From the NCBI GenBank assembly GCA_024305405.1, contig JAKNDB010000085.1:868001-932000 (forward strand): 64,000 nucleotides of DNA, read 5' to 3'. Positions 42,941-54,840 of the stretch are shown here, piece by piece. Position 1 is the first letter of the stretch. Every line of letters begins with the position of its first letter. A model generated the notes under the pieces. It did not search any database. It was given only the letters and a program-made list of their open reading frames with translations, and was not told the DNA's origin. The position numbers were made by a program, and so were the translations under genes. This DNA comes from Dirofilaria immitis. Taxonomy: Eukaryota; Nematoda; Chromadorea; Rhabditida; Onchocercidae.

Positions 42941-43474
42941 TCATTGACAATCTCTTTGAACTTAATACTTAATTCAAAAAAAATATTTGAATTTTTAATA
43001 GTTTTATTATTTGAAAAATAAAATTTCTGTTCGATAAATTAATTTTAATTAAACAAAATTAATTATTAATTTATTTAATTACTAATTAATTATTAATTTT
43101 AGTTATTAATTAATTAATTATTAATTTTATATATAATCGATTATTTGAGAAATCTTATAATTTTAGGCATAAAATAACCAAAAAATTAAATAAATAAATT
43201 CTTCATAAAATATTAACTCATTTATTGAGGAAATAATTTATTGCAATAATATATTTATAAGATAATTTGATTTGTACAAAATTATTCATTCAAACAAAAA
43301 TTAATTGTTTATTTTTTTCTTTTTGTAATATAATTAGCAAATTATTTGTAAATAATAATTTTAATGGAAAATTTTTATTAAAAACTAATTCGAATATTTT
43401 TTTATATTCAAATTTTTAAAAATAAAATTTCAAATTATTCAATTAAAACTTTGAATTAATAATTTTCTATTTTA

Positions 43475-43790
43475 TTGATTTTATTATCATAAATATCAGA
43501 TTGGTATTATTGATTGTATAATTTTGAAATATCAGATATGTATTATTGATTTTATTATCATAAATATCAGATTGGTATTATTGATTGTATAATTTTGAAA
43601 TATCAGATATGTATTATTGATTTTATTATCATAAATATCAGATTGGTATTATTGATTGTATAATTTTGAAATATCAGATATGTATTATTGATTTTATTAT
43701 CTTAAATAACAGATTGGTATTATTGATTTTATAATTTTAAAATATCAGATAGGTATTATTGATTTTATTATTTTTAAAATATCAGGTGAG
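43475..43790. repeat. Tandem repeat, about 4.4 copies of 71 bp
   Basis: Copies begin at 43475, 43546, 43617 and 43688 with TTGATTTTATTATCATAAAT and continue ATCAGATTGGTATTATTGAT and TTGAAATATCAGATATG. The first three copies are practically identical; the fourth is diverged. Within each unit the two halves are themselves related (TTGATTTTATTAT.../TTGATTGTATAAT...), so the 71-mer grew from a roughly 35-bp ancestor. Confidence 0.9.
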
Positions 43791-44068
43791 CATTACTCAC
43801 TATATTATTATTTTATTTGGTTTAAAAATTTGATTTGATATTATCATTAAAATGATTCATTAGGGTAAGCAATATTGATTATATTGATTGATAAATTGTT
43901 GATAAAAAATTCGCATCTTCTCTTTCTTTTTATCTATTCCTTTAATTTTAATATTATTGCTTAATGATACAAAAAGCAAATTATGGTTAAGAAAAATTCG
44001 GGAAATTTGATACCATATTGGTTTACTTCAAATTTATCATGAATTTATATCACTATCATAGCGAAATG

Positions 44069-44335
44069 ATATTTTCTTGATAATATCGTTTTTTTTTCAT
44101 GGCTATCAGATATCATTAGCATGGAAAATTGATATTTTCTATGATATTATCGTTTTTTTATAGTTATCAGATATCATTGTCATTGAAATTTTCTTGATAA
44201 TATCGTTTTTTTTTTCATGGCTATCAGATATCATTAGCATGGAAAATTGATATTTTCTGTGATATTATCGTTTTTTTTTTCATAGTTATCAGATATCATT
44301 ATCATTGAAAATTGGTATTTTCTATGATATTATCA
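44069..44335. repeat. Tandem repeat, about 4 copies of roughly 63 bp
   Basis: The unit is GATATTTTCTTGATAATATC, a T run of 7-10 bases, CATGGCTATCAGATATCATT, then AGCATGGAAAATT. Copies differ mostly in T-run length and alternate CATGGCTATC with ATAGTTATC, giving a two-unit higher-order pattern. Confidence 0.85.
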
Positions 44336-45157
44336 CTTTTTTTCCTTTGTTTGTTTGGGTTAATACTGGAAGGAATCATAATTAATTAGGTGTAAAGTAA
44401 TTATTCTTTTCCATCACAGGTAAATGAACTTCTGTGATATATTATAGTATTTCTTCAACATATATGCATATTGTAAAATTCTGCGAAAAAATTTTATTTT
44501 TTATTTACCAAGAAATTTATCAAAATCTGATTGCAAAATATCACAAAACCAAATAATAATAGTAATTAAGCTTATCATCGAAATTTAACACAATAAATAC
44601 AATGATATATAAAAATTAAAATGATTAGCATAATTATTATCATCTTGTAATTATAATCAAAGTAGCATATCCAAGATAAAGAATAAAATAAAAATATACA
44701 AGTTTGTTTACAAGTAAGCTAAAAATATTGTTTATATCAAAAATATTTTTATGATAAAATAGCACTAACTTTGGCATATAACTAGAAATAATATATGTAA
44801 GATAAAATCTAAGAAAGCAAATATTCGAGAATTCAATGAATGCGAGAAAAAAAAATTCGAGAATTGAGTATATGTTGTATGTATGTCTATAATTTTTTCT
44901 TCATAAATTATTTATATATCTTAAAATTATCAGCCATATTAGATAATATTGGAAAACAATAAATTTTTACGATAAAAATTATCAAACAAAAATGATTTCT
45001 TAGGAAGCAAAAATATTCTTTAGAAAAATTATATTTGATAGAAACAAGCAAGTAAATGAATTTAACATATTATTTTTACGTTACTATATTTTTGAAAAAA
45101 AAAACTTTCAATAATTATTTTTATGCATACATACGTTAACTTTGTTTTACGTGAAAT

Positions 45158-46900
45158 TTACGTGTAATACGTGTAATAATAAAAATCAAAAAAATAAAAA
45201 TAAGAAATAATACGTTGAATTTGCTTTAAATTAACAAAAATATTCAAATATTCTCGTTTAGCTTCTGATTTTTTCGCCGATTGTTGTAGTTCGTCAAAAT
45301 TTCGTTGCTTTTCGTCATTTTCGTTAAATTTTTGAACTTTTGAACTTTGCATAATTTTACTTTTAGGCATTGCTTCAAATATTGATGGCTGTTTTGATTC
45401 GGAAGCTTTCTTCGTTTTTGGTGGTATTGGTGGAGCGATATTTGTTTTGCTTGTCATATTTTTGGTACTTTCAAATGTTGGAACTTCGGTTGTATTTGTT
45501 ACATTTATATCCGGAATAACAGATACTTCCTGAATTGGTATTCGTCTTGTAGGCTGTTTGATACCTTTCTTCAATGCCTGAATAGTTAGTGGACCAGATG
45601 GAGGTAAATAAGCAGCTAAAGATCCATCGTGAACATCGATAGGAATATCGAATTTTCGTTTAAAATTACGCTCAATAGAGCCAAGACGATTATTACATCC
45701 TTTCTGTTTTCCTTCAACTAAAAGTTCACGTTCCTCTTCATCATAACTTATCGATAATTCGCCAGCAACAAAATCGGATAGATCAATTTCGATACTGTAT
45801 TTCTCATCATTATCGATTATTTTCTGTAAAAAAACAAAAAAAAGAAAAGAAAATGAAAATGAAAATGAAAATGAAAATAAATAAATATTTCATTTATTTA
45901 AATTTAATATAATAATATAATTTAATTCAATTTATTTTGCATTCATTTAAAAATTAATTATTTCTTATAATAATTAATATTAATAATAAAAAACAAAAAT
46001 TAATATTAATTAGAAAAATTTTAAGAAATAATAATAATAATAATAATAATTAAATATTTACCTTATAATGAGAATAAAATGATAACGAATAATGTTTGAG
46101 ATTATTATCAATTCAAAATCGTTAATTAATTTATTTAACAAATGCAATAAATGATTGATAATTGAAAAATTGGAAATGACAATTGAATAACTATTTTTTT
46201 TACTGAAAAGGATGAATAAAAAAAAAACAAAAAAGGAAGAAAAAGAAGATCCGATCAAATATTGTAATAAAATGAGTGATTAACAATGATAACAATTTGA
46301 TATAAATTAATTTTGCTTTATATATATATTGTTGATAATTGATGATTCAATTATTACAGGTAATATCATAATTTTATAATATATATATATCGTATGATTT
46401 ATTTGCAATCAAATAGTAGGTATAGCTAAATTTAAATTATGAAATAATTAATTAGTATAATACAGGTAATAATTAAAGAAATACCTCATTAGTTGTATTA
46501 CCATGACATGCATTTATTGTTGGTGGTTTATCACTCCAAACAATATCATGCATTGGATAATTAAAATATTGCATTGCTTCATCAAAAAAGTGCGTAAAAA
46601 TCGTCCAGCAGGTGTCATCGAAAAGGGTAAATCGTTATGCAAAGTATTATAATCAAATGTATTATTATCGCTATGATTAGAATCTGATCGTGGTGATGAT
46701 TTTGTTGTAGGTCGATGAAATCGTGGAGGTGGTTGAGGTGATGGTGATCGTTCATTGGATGTTGATTTACTATGATTAATAGTATTAGATGTGTTTGGTA
46801 ATGGTGATGTTGTTGTTGATGATGATGATGATGATGATGATGTTGTCAAATTATCATCAGGATTTGTATTCGTGGAGCAAGTAGAAGTTTGCCAAACCAT
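45158..46900 (-). CDS. Small heat-shock protein (alpha-crystallin domain) with Ser-rich head and long basic tail
   Basis: Two exons, 46485-46900 and 45158-45823; about 360 residues, roughly twice the usual small heat-shock length. Small HSPs are ATP-independent holdases that oligomerise through the alpha-crystallin domain. The domain lies at about 140-225: KYSIEIDLSDFVAGELSI, ELLVEGKQKG, FKRKFDIPIDVHDGSLAAY and LPPSGPLTI (the L-x-P/PLTI end). Residues 1-100 are Ser/Thr/Asn/Pro-rich with a poly-Ser run encoded by a (GAT/ATC)n microsatellite; the alpha-crystallin domain is followed by IQALKKGIKQPTRRIPI with an IPI-type anchor and a Lys/Ser-rich tail. The last 25 residues are hydrophobic and AT-driven, so the true end may be a spliced exon elsewhere. 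Exon 1 changes frame at the A run 46584-46589; one more base there gives MTPAGRFLRTFFDEAMQYF and continuity. ATG is five bases behind an AG. Confidence 0.85.
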
Positions 46901-46905
46901 TATTG

Positions 46906-46907
46906 CT
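46906..46907 (-). promoter_or_regulatory. Candidate SL trans-splice acceptor of the small HSP gene
   Basis: Minus-strand ATTTTCAATAG ends five bases before ATG 46900. Confidence 0.4.
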
Positions 46908-48555
46908 ATTGAAAATTCGAATAACTAAAAATTAAATTATATTTAAAATTAAGTATTTAATTAAATAATTAATATAAACGATAATTAATTAAATATTTGA
47001 TAATGTAAAATTAAAATTACTACAAAGAAATGAAAGTGAATTAAACGCTATTTTTTTTTTTTGAATATTTAATATTGCTTAAATTCTTGTAGAACTGAAT
47101 TAATTAAAATAGATGTAAATCAATTTATGATCGAGAACGATAATGGTACAGGATGAATATTACTTTATTTTATCTATTTGAGTTATTCAAATAGTAATAA
47201 TGATGGAAGTATTGAAAAAAGAAAAAAATTCAAATTTTGATTCTTTCAAATGTTATCACTTTTTATCAGATATCAAAATCATTTCATATCAATCAATTGC
47301 TTTTGATTCATTTTGATTGATTGAATATGATTTAATAATTATGTTTTTTTTTTTAAAAAAACTTCAAAATGGCAAATATAATGAGCACAAATAAAATGTT
47401 TTATATTCAATAGCCGATCAAATTATCAGTTATAAATTTGAAAGAATGAAAATGAAAATAACGAAACTTGTGATATGATTAAAACATGACAAGAATGATA
47501 AATATTTTTCTTAAGAATTCTTAGAAATAATTATATTAGGAATAAAGGAATAAAATGAAGTAATGATTAAAATACACTTCAAATAATCTAAATATGTAAA
47601 TTAACTTATTTTTTTAAATGAAAGAAAAGAACGATAAAGAAATGATAATTAGAACGATAAAGAAATGATAATTGTTTAATGATAGTACGAATATTTGATG
47701 TAAAAACTTGAAGAAATATATGATAATAATCAGGATGAAATCTAGACCTCTGAGCAGAATTATTCGACGAATACTGTGTAGTGATAAAATCATGATAATT
47801 AAAAAGAAGCAGAAAGAAAATGAAATCTTCCATTAATTTACTCTTGGCAATACTTTAATATTAATTATAAAATATTTAAAAAAAATCAAAAATTAATCAA
47901 TAATCTATATTTAATAATTGCATAAATTCGATCATAAAATTTATATATAAATGATTCATAATAAGTATTACGGTAAGAAAATAATATTTAAAAAGAAAAA
48001 ATGACATTATTTTTTTGATTGATGGCAATTTATATAAAAAAAAAAATAAATAAATAATAATAATAATAATTTTAATGTTAGCAAAATATAATAATATTTT
48101 AAAAAGAAAGAAACTTTTAAAAATTAATTTTTCTAAAAATATATTTAATTTAATTTATTACGAAAGATTTTGAATTTATTTTTTTTCTTTTTGATATTAA
48201 AAATTTTTTTATAAAAAAAAAATGAAAAAGAACTTTTCTTCCCAAATAATGGAGGAAATTCTAAAAATTTTTTTATAAAATTTATTTCAGAAAAAAGAAA
48301 ACAAAAAGAAACTTTTACTCAAATAATATATGAGTCATAGTAAAGTGAAGTGAATGGAAAGATTGAAAAATATTAGTTAAATAGGAAAAGTTTTATTATT
48401 CGAATAATTCAACTTTATGATATGATATGATTAGTTTTAATTTAAAATTTTTAATTATAACATATTCGATTAATTATTAATTTTATATTAAAACTTTTTT
48501 TTTTTGATTTCTTTATAAATCAATTTTTAAATTGAAAAGGAAATGTAATAGAGAT

Positions 48556-48680
48556 GATGATGAAGAAGAAGAAGAAGAAGATGAAGACGAAGAAGATGCA
48601 GAAGAAGAAAAAGAAGAAGATGAAGAAGAAGAAGAAGATGAAGAAGAGGATGAAGAAGAGATGATGATGATGATGATGAA
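48556..48680. repeat. GAA/GAT trinucleotide microsatellite
   Basis: About 125 purine-rich bases of GAA, GAT, GAC and GAG triplets on the plus strand, ending in (ATG)n. Reads as poly-acidic in one frame or poly-Ser/Leu on the other strand; no flanking splice signal or conserved sequence supports coding. Confidence 0.9.
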
Positions 48681-48909
48681 GGAATGATGATCACATTGAA
48701 CAAACATTTCATCAAATGTTCAACAAAATGTACGTTCTTAAAATTGAACAAATTTTTTTCAAAAAATTTTAACTTCGTTTTTTTTTTTTTTTTTTCATTC
48801 CTTTTTCTTTTTTTCGTTTTTCCTCTTTTCAAATAGAACATGAGAGAAAATCAAGTTTCATTTGAAGAATAATGTAAATTGTTTAAATGATTTCTTTATT
48901 TTTTATTTT

Positions 48910-49161
48910 TTTGACTAACTTAAATACTTCTTGGAATTGCTAGAAATATTCGTAATCATAAATGATATCATATTATCAAATAAAGTAAACATATTTGACT
49001 AACTTAAATACTTCTTGGAATTGCTAGAAATATTCGTAATCATAAATGATATCATATTATCAAATAAAGTAAACATATTTGACTAACTTAAATACTTCTT
49101 GGAATTGCTAGAAATATTCGTAATCATAAATGATATCATATTATCAAATAAAGTAAACATA
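48910..49161. repeat. Three identical tandem copies of 84 bp
   Basis: Copies start at 48910, 48994 and 49078 with TTTGACTAACTTAAATACTT and continue GGAATTGCTAGAAATATTCG to AAATAAAGTAAACATA. I see no differences between the three copies, so the expansion is recent or being homogenised. Confidence 0.95.
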
Positions 49162-49334
49162 CAACCAATAATCAAATCTTTATCATATTTACATACTTTA
49201 TCAAATTGAATGAATTATAAAAATGATTATTTCTTTATCAAATTAAATAAATTTCGAAAAATGATTATTTCTTTATCAGATTAAATAAATTTCGAAAAAT
49301 GATTACTTCATATGATCATAAAAAAGTCCCAAAA

Positions 49335-49372
49335 ACAATCTATGTTTTTTTTTTTTAGGGAACATAGATTGT
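49335..49372. repeat. Hairpin-forming inverted repeat
   Basis: Perfect 12-bp arms ACAATCTATGTT and AACATAGATTGT flank a T-rich loop of 14 bases. In minus-strand RNA it would be a stem preceded and followed by A runs; no gene abuts it, so a terminator role is not supported. Confidence 0.85.
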
Positions 49373-49980
49373 AAATAAATTCATTTTAAAAAATTTTTTT
49401 AGCTAACTAAAAGTAAAATTTTTCCTAAATAAATTATCAACCGTTTGAGAATTTATCATTAAAACAAAATGTGATAATAAGCTTTTTATCATGTGTCATT
49501 TATTATCATATCTTTTTTTTAAACGAGAAAAAATTGATTAAAAATTTAGAAAATTTCAAAAATTTAATTAATATTTTTGCAAGCAATTCATTCTTTTATA
49601 TTATATATGTTCTTCCTTAAAGTTTAAAAAAAAAAATTGAAAATATTATCATTTGTTTGGTTTATTTTTTCTCTTAACATGCCTATCATTTCTCATATTA
49701 TCATTTTATATATTTTTATCAATCGCTTTTGCTAAATGATTTCTGTTTTATCATTTCACATAATCTCGTCTTACTTTTTTTTTTTTTTATAACAAATTTA
49801 AGTTTAAAATTTTAAAATGCTCATAAATTGTATTTGAATTTTTAAGTTCTCTAATAATTTTTCTTCTGGTTGATAAAATAAAATTTTATGACTTATAAAA
49901 ATAAAAATATTTAGCACATTTATTTTCTATCATCTTTATTTCACCTATTTTACCACTTTTATCTAATTATTCAGTAAAAT

Positions 49981-50400
49981 GAACAAACAAAAATGGCTAT
50001 ATTATAATTACGAAGCTTATATTTAAAAATTTAATTTATATTTAAGTATTCCATTTCATTTAAGTATTAAATTAAATGAACAAACAAAATGACTATATTA
50101 TAATTACGAAGCTTATATTTAAAGATTTAATTTATATTTAAGTATTCCATTTCATTTAAGTATTCAATTAAACGAACAAATAAAAAGACTATACCATAGT
50201 TACGAAGTTTATTTTTAAGTATTCAATTTTATTTAAATATTCACTTTTATCAAAGTATTCAATTAAATTAAAAGAAAAAAATATATCATAAATACGAAGC
50301 ATATTATTTAACCATTTAATCTTATATTTAAGTATTCAATTTATGTTTAAATATTCAATTAAATAAACAAAAAAGATTCCATCATAATTATGATGCTTAA
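49981..50400. repeat. Diverged tandem repeat, about 4 copies of 96-97 bp
   Basis: Copies begin GAACAAACAAAAATGGCTAT (49981), again at 50078 and 50174, with a degenerate fourth from about 50270. Each contains TAATTACGAAGCTTATATTT and AAGTATTCAATT-like words; divergence increases from left to right. Confidence 0.85.
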
Positions 50401-50753
50401 TGCCTGTGTAATAATCATATAAAAGTTATGAAAGATTTAAAATTAATTAAATAATTAATTTAGTTAAAATATTAATTCATAAAAATATCAATGAATTAAT
50501 CAAATATCAAAAAATCAATAATCCTTAAAGCATTAAATAAATAAAATAAAATTCAAAAATGTAAAATATAAAATTAAAAAAAAGCATACATTTAATCTTT
50601 TACAAAATAATCAAATGAAAGCAAAATTTCGATAAACTTTCATTAAACGAAAGAAATGAAAAATAAAAATTTTTTTCTAAAAATAAATTTAAAATTTTAA
50701 TAATAAAAAAAAGAAAGAAAAAAATTTCGAAAAGAGATGAAAAGGCGAAAGGA

Positions 50754-50950
50754 TGATGATGATAAAGAAAGAAGTTGAAGAAGCACAAATGGAAGAAGCA
50801 CAAATGGAAGAAGCAGAAGTAGAAGAAATAGAAGTAGACGAAGTTGAAGAAGTTGAAGAAGTAGAAGTTGAGGAAGTAGAAGTAGACGATGTTGAAGAAG
50901 TAGAAGAAGAAGAAGAAGAAGAAGAAGAAGAAGAAGAAGAAGAAGAACAA
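50754..50950. repeat. GAAGTA/GAA microsatellite with imperfect GAAGAAGCACAAATG units
   Basis: Begins with three near-exact GAAGAAGCACAAATG/GAAGAAGCAGAAGTA units, passes through GAAGTAGAAGTTGA-type triplets and ends in about 14 GAA repeats. It is open in one plus-strand frame only because it is triplet-periodic. Confidence 0.9.
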
Positions 50951-51110
50951 AAAAAAGTTTGAAATGAAATGAGAAGGATATTTTGCGAAATAAAAAAAAA
51001 TTGCTTTAAAGTAAGATGAATTTTATAAGAGTATGGAAAACAAATGCTCGTCCCATTAATTCTTCTTCCCAAAAGCAATTATCAATTAAATATTTTATTA
51101 TTTTTGAAAT

Positions 51111-51188
51111 ATTAATAATAATAATAACGATAATAATAATAATAATAATAATGATTATTATTATTATTATTATTAATATCACTGATCA
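51111..51188. repeat. Self-complementary AAT/ATT microsatellite
   Basis: (AAT)n followed directly by (ATT)n with short interruptions (ACG, ATG). The two halves are complementary, so the tract can fold into a long AT hairpin. Confidence 0.85.
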
Positions 51189-52689
51189 TTATTATTTTTA
51201 TTCTATCTAGAAATGTATTAGTTGATTGGATCATTTGTACTTTAATAAATTTAAATTAATGACAAATTGTCACATTTTCGACATTGACGAATTTACTGCT
51301 AACGCATTATGATTATTTCACATATTTAAATTTCGAAAATTTCTTCTTCAAATGATTTTCTGTTTAAAATACGATACTTGTATTAATATGAAAAAATCAT
51401 ATCCTTTTCATCATTTCATTTTTCCTGTGTTAATATTATGATTTCTACTGAGGTATAGGATGACATATGATTGATTCAAAATTCCCGAAATATTGATATT
51501 GATCGATTTGGACAAATTTTACAGTATATTGAGTTTCTGTGCCAAAATATGATTCAAGAATTCTGAGATGATTCGTAAATGATCACACGAGAATCCAAAC
51601 CTAATAAATGAATATAATAAAATTAAATTAAAAAAAAAAGAATACGAGAGTAAATGTTTGATATAGCAATGTGGTACTTAAGCGAAGCATAGCGAAGACA
51701 AAATATCTGCCAATTTATCATCGGTAGTATTTGATTAAATGATGAGTGATTGGATGATATGTGAGGTAAAATTTGAAACTTTCAATTAATTAATTTGTCA
51801 TTTAAAAATTCGATAATTTCGCAATTGGAATGGATTAAAATGAAATTTATAAATTTTAGGATTTACGAAGTAATAGGACAATGTAATATAAATAATAATT
51901 AGTAATTCAAAAAAAAAAATTGCATGAAATGATAAGAATACAAGAAATTTTTACTGGAAAATTATAAAAATGACGAGAGTATCGAATAATTCTCATTTTC
52001 TTTGCTCTCGAATTATGATGATTCATATCTGACGAATGTAATGTATATGATTATTGCCTAATCGAATAAATTGGAAATGATAAGCAATGAATAATTTCGA
52101 TATCAATCATTGCAAAATGAAAATAAAGGTTAAATTAGTAATTGAATTTATTATTAATAATTAATCAGCAAAGAAATAATCAATTTTTTCGTTTCAAATA
52201 AATTATCCAAAATTATTTAATTATTGAATTTTAATAGTTTATTTTTTTTTGTCTTAATTTTATTATTGTGATTTATCATCATTTTTATTTTTATATTATT
52301 TCATTGTATAATATTATTAATTCGATTAAGAATATATGTTCAAAAGAAATATTTTAATTAATAAATTTATATCAAAAAGTATTCGATATTAAATTTAATA
52401 TTAAATATTAAACTAATTAATTAGCATATTACGATTTACATATAATTTACATTAAATTATCACATAAATTATATTTAATTATAATTAGCAAATAATTTGA
52501 TTGAAAATTATAAATTGTATAAATTTAAAATAATATTAGAATAAATTGGTATCATTTCAACAAACATTGATTTTTGGTTTTATTTTTTCACTAAGCCATT
52601 TTTCGAAATTATTGATTTCAGATAATTTTTTTGCTTTAATATATTTAAAGTGATATTTTTGAAACACTTATCAAATACATAAAAATTAC

Positions 52690-52830
52690 ACTTTCGATAT
52701 TTTGGTAAATTTTATTGATAAAATCAATACCTTGAAAATGTCTAATCAAAGTTTATCAATTTTTAAGTATTATATTTTATTGATAAAATCAACACCTTGA
52801 ATATGTGTAATCGAAGTTTATCAATTCCTA
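52690..52830. repeat. Tandem duplication, two copies of about 70 bp
   Basis: Both copies contain ATTTTATTGATAAAATCAA, ACCTTGAA, ATGTCTAATCAAAGTTTATC or ATGTGTAATCGAAGTTTATC, then AATT. A few substitutions separate them. Confidence 0.8.
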
Positions 52831-53142
52831 AACAATGCAATCAATTTATGATTATTAGCAATAAAATTCAATTATTTACATTGAAAATTGCATAACTTTG
52901 AATTAAATTAAGTTAAGCAAACAATCATTATAAGCCAAACAATCATACCTATCAATTTTAGGTTACGATCAATTCTTATTGTTAAGATCAATTTTATTGC
53001 ACCTTTTAAGTCCATCAGATAATAATTACATTCAAAAATGATATTTAACTTTGATCGTTTCCACTCTTATTTTCATTTAACAATTGATAAAGGATTTATG
53101 AATTAGTAAATAAATCAAAAATATTGATAATTATTCCATAAT

Positions 53143-53143
<1 letters not shown>

Positions 53144-53177
<34 letters not shown>
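53144..53177. repeat. (AT)n dinucleotide microsatellite
   Basis: An uninterrupted run of about 17 AT units, directly self-complementary. Confidence 0.95.
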
Positions 53178-53181
<4 letters not shown>

Positions 53182-53447
53182 ATTAATATCTGGCAAGAAA
53201 TAATAAGAAATAAAAGGGAGAATGAAGCGAGAATTATTATTTGAAATTACTTTATATAAAATTATTGCTAAAAATTATTCTAAATTTAATTCAATTAAAT
53301 TATAATTCTTCCTTCAATAATATAATATGCAAATTTCATATCGCTTCTATTATTTATTATTTTATATGATAATAATTATACATATATATATCTATAATTA
53401 TATATCTATGATATAATTAACAAAAAAAAATTATCGAAAAAAATAGA

Positions 53448-53790
53448 GAGAGAGAAATTTTAAAGTTATAAAATGCGTATGTGAAGTGTATGTCATAACA
53501 TTTCAAATACTAAATGATGTTCAAATAATCTATTCGATTATTTGAGTAATTTGAGTTAATCATTAATTAATTAATATTATCCGTCATTTTATATCATCAA
53601 TTTTCCAATAATAGATTATTATAAAAATAAAAAAAAACAGAAATTTTAAAGTTATATAATATATATGTTAAGTGTGTATCATAACATTTCAAGTATCAAA
53701 TGATATTCAAATAATCTATTCGATTATTTAAGTTAATCATTAATTAATTAATATTATCCATCATTTTCCATTATCAATTTCCAATAACAA
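53448..53790. repeat. Tandem duplication, two copies of about 160-180 bp
   Basis: Copies at about 53448-53610 and 53637-53790 share AAATTTTAAAGTTATA, GTGTATCATAACATTTCAA or its close variant, AATAATCTATTCGATTATTT, GTTAATCATTAATTAATTAA and TATTATCC. The second copy lacks a short TGAGTAATT segment. Confidence 0.85.
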
Positions 53791-54644
53791 AATATTATAA
53801 AAATTCATAACTATAAAAATAATGAGCATTTTGATTGAAAAATAAATTTATGAAAATTCTAAAAAGTATTTTACTACGAAAAATATCTAATTTTCTTGGC
53901 ACAAATATATAAACAGATATAATGATATATGATAACGTATAATCTATAATATTAAAAATGTTGATAATGTTTTGAAAATAGTTTGATTCTTTGTGAATAG
54001 CTTATATTTCATATCAAAATATCCGCATTATAGATAGATAACGATAAGATTAGTTAAAAAAAAAAAAAAAAAACGAAACGATAAAATAAGCACAATTAGT
54101 TATACAATAAAAAAAAAGAAACTATTTATTTAAAATTAAAAAAACAATTTTACTAAATTTATCAGAAGATAATATGTTTGTTGAAATTTATCATGATAAT
54201 ATATTTCGAAGTGATAAAAATATAATAATCTTTCTTTTACGAAAAAAATAAAAAAATTGAAAAAGTAGTTTTTTATAAGGGAAATATTATTCTAAATAAT
54301 GACAAATAATTATCGGCATAAAGTAATATTCAGATAATTTGATGTAAATTAAATGTAAATTGATGATTGATAATTGATAATATTTTAATATAAAAATTTA
54401 TAAGTGATGAATGTTAAATGAATGCATTATAAATTACCGATGAAAAAGTAATTGTTGATATTGCAATACATCATTTTTCAATCTTCGTTTTTAAAAAAAA
54501 AAAAATTTTGGACAAATTCAAAAATGTTGAATTTTTCGTTTTTTTTCCTTTTGCAAAATTTCATTTCAACCATTTGCTAAAATTTATTTAGCGAAAAAAC
54601 GAATGTCAAAATAATTTGAAAAAAAAATTATTAGTTATAATAAT

Positions 54645-54840
54645 AAAATAATTATAGATTCTATCATAAATTCTTCCGAATACTGTAGTTAAATAGTTAC
54701 AGATTCTCTCATAAATTCTTCCGAATATTGTAGTAAAATAATAATAGATTCTCTCATAAATTCTTCCGAATACTGTAGTTAAATAATTATAGATTCTCTC
54801 ATAAATTCTTCCGAATACTGTTCCGAATACTGTATCGAAT
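54645..54840. repeat. Tandem repeat, about 4 copies of 44-45 bp
   Basis: The unit is ATTATAGATTCTCTCATAAA followed by TTCTTCCGAATACTGTAGT. The last copy carries an extra internal TTCCGAATACTG duplication. Confidence 0.9.

Larger units (their letters stand above)
42942..45157. other. Gene-free interval with two tandem-repeat blocks
   Basis: About 2.2 kb of AT-rich sequence between the tRNA and the 3' end of the small heat-shock gene. Simple ATTAATTA tracts occur at 43020-43135; the 71-bp array at 43475 and the roughly 63-bp array at 44069 follow. The remainder shows nothing recognisable. Confidence 0.5.

Noticed and set aside
48513..48841. Two minus-strand frames rich in Ser or Leu
   Set aside because: They are translations of a GAA/GAT microsatellite with no start context, splice sites or conservation.
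49335..49372. Rho-independent-type terminator
   Set aside because: Shape is similar, but the genome is eukaryotic and no transcript ends nearby.
50600..51078. Overlapping Phe-, Ser- and Glu-rich frames on both strands
   Set aside because: All arise from the same triplet-periodic microsatellite.
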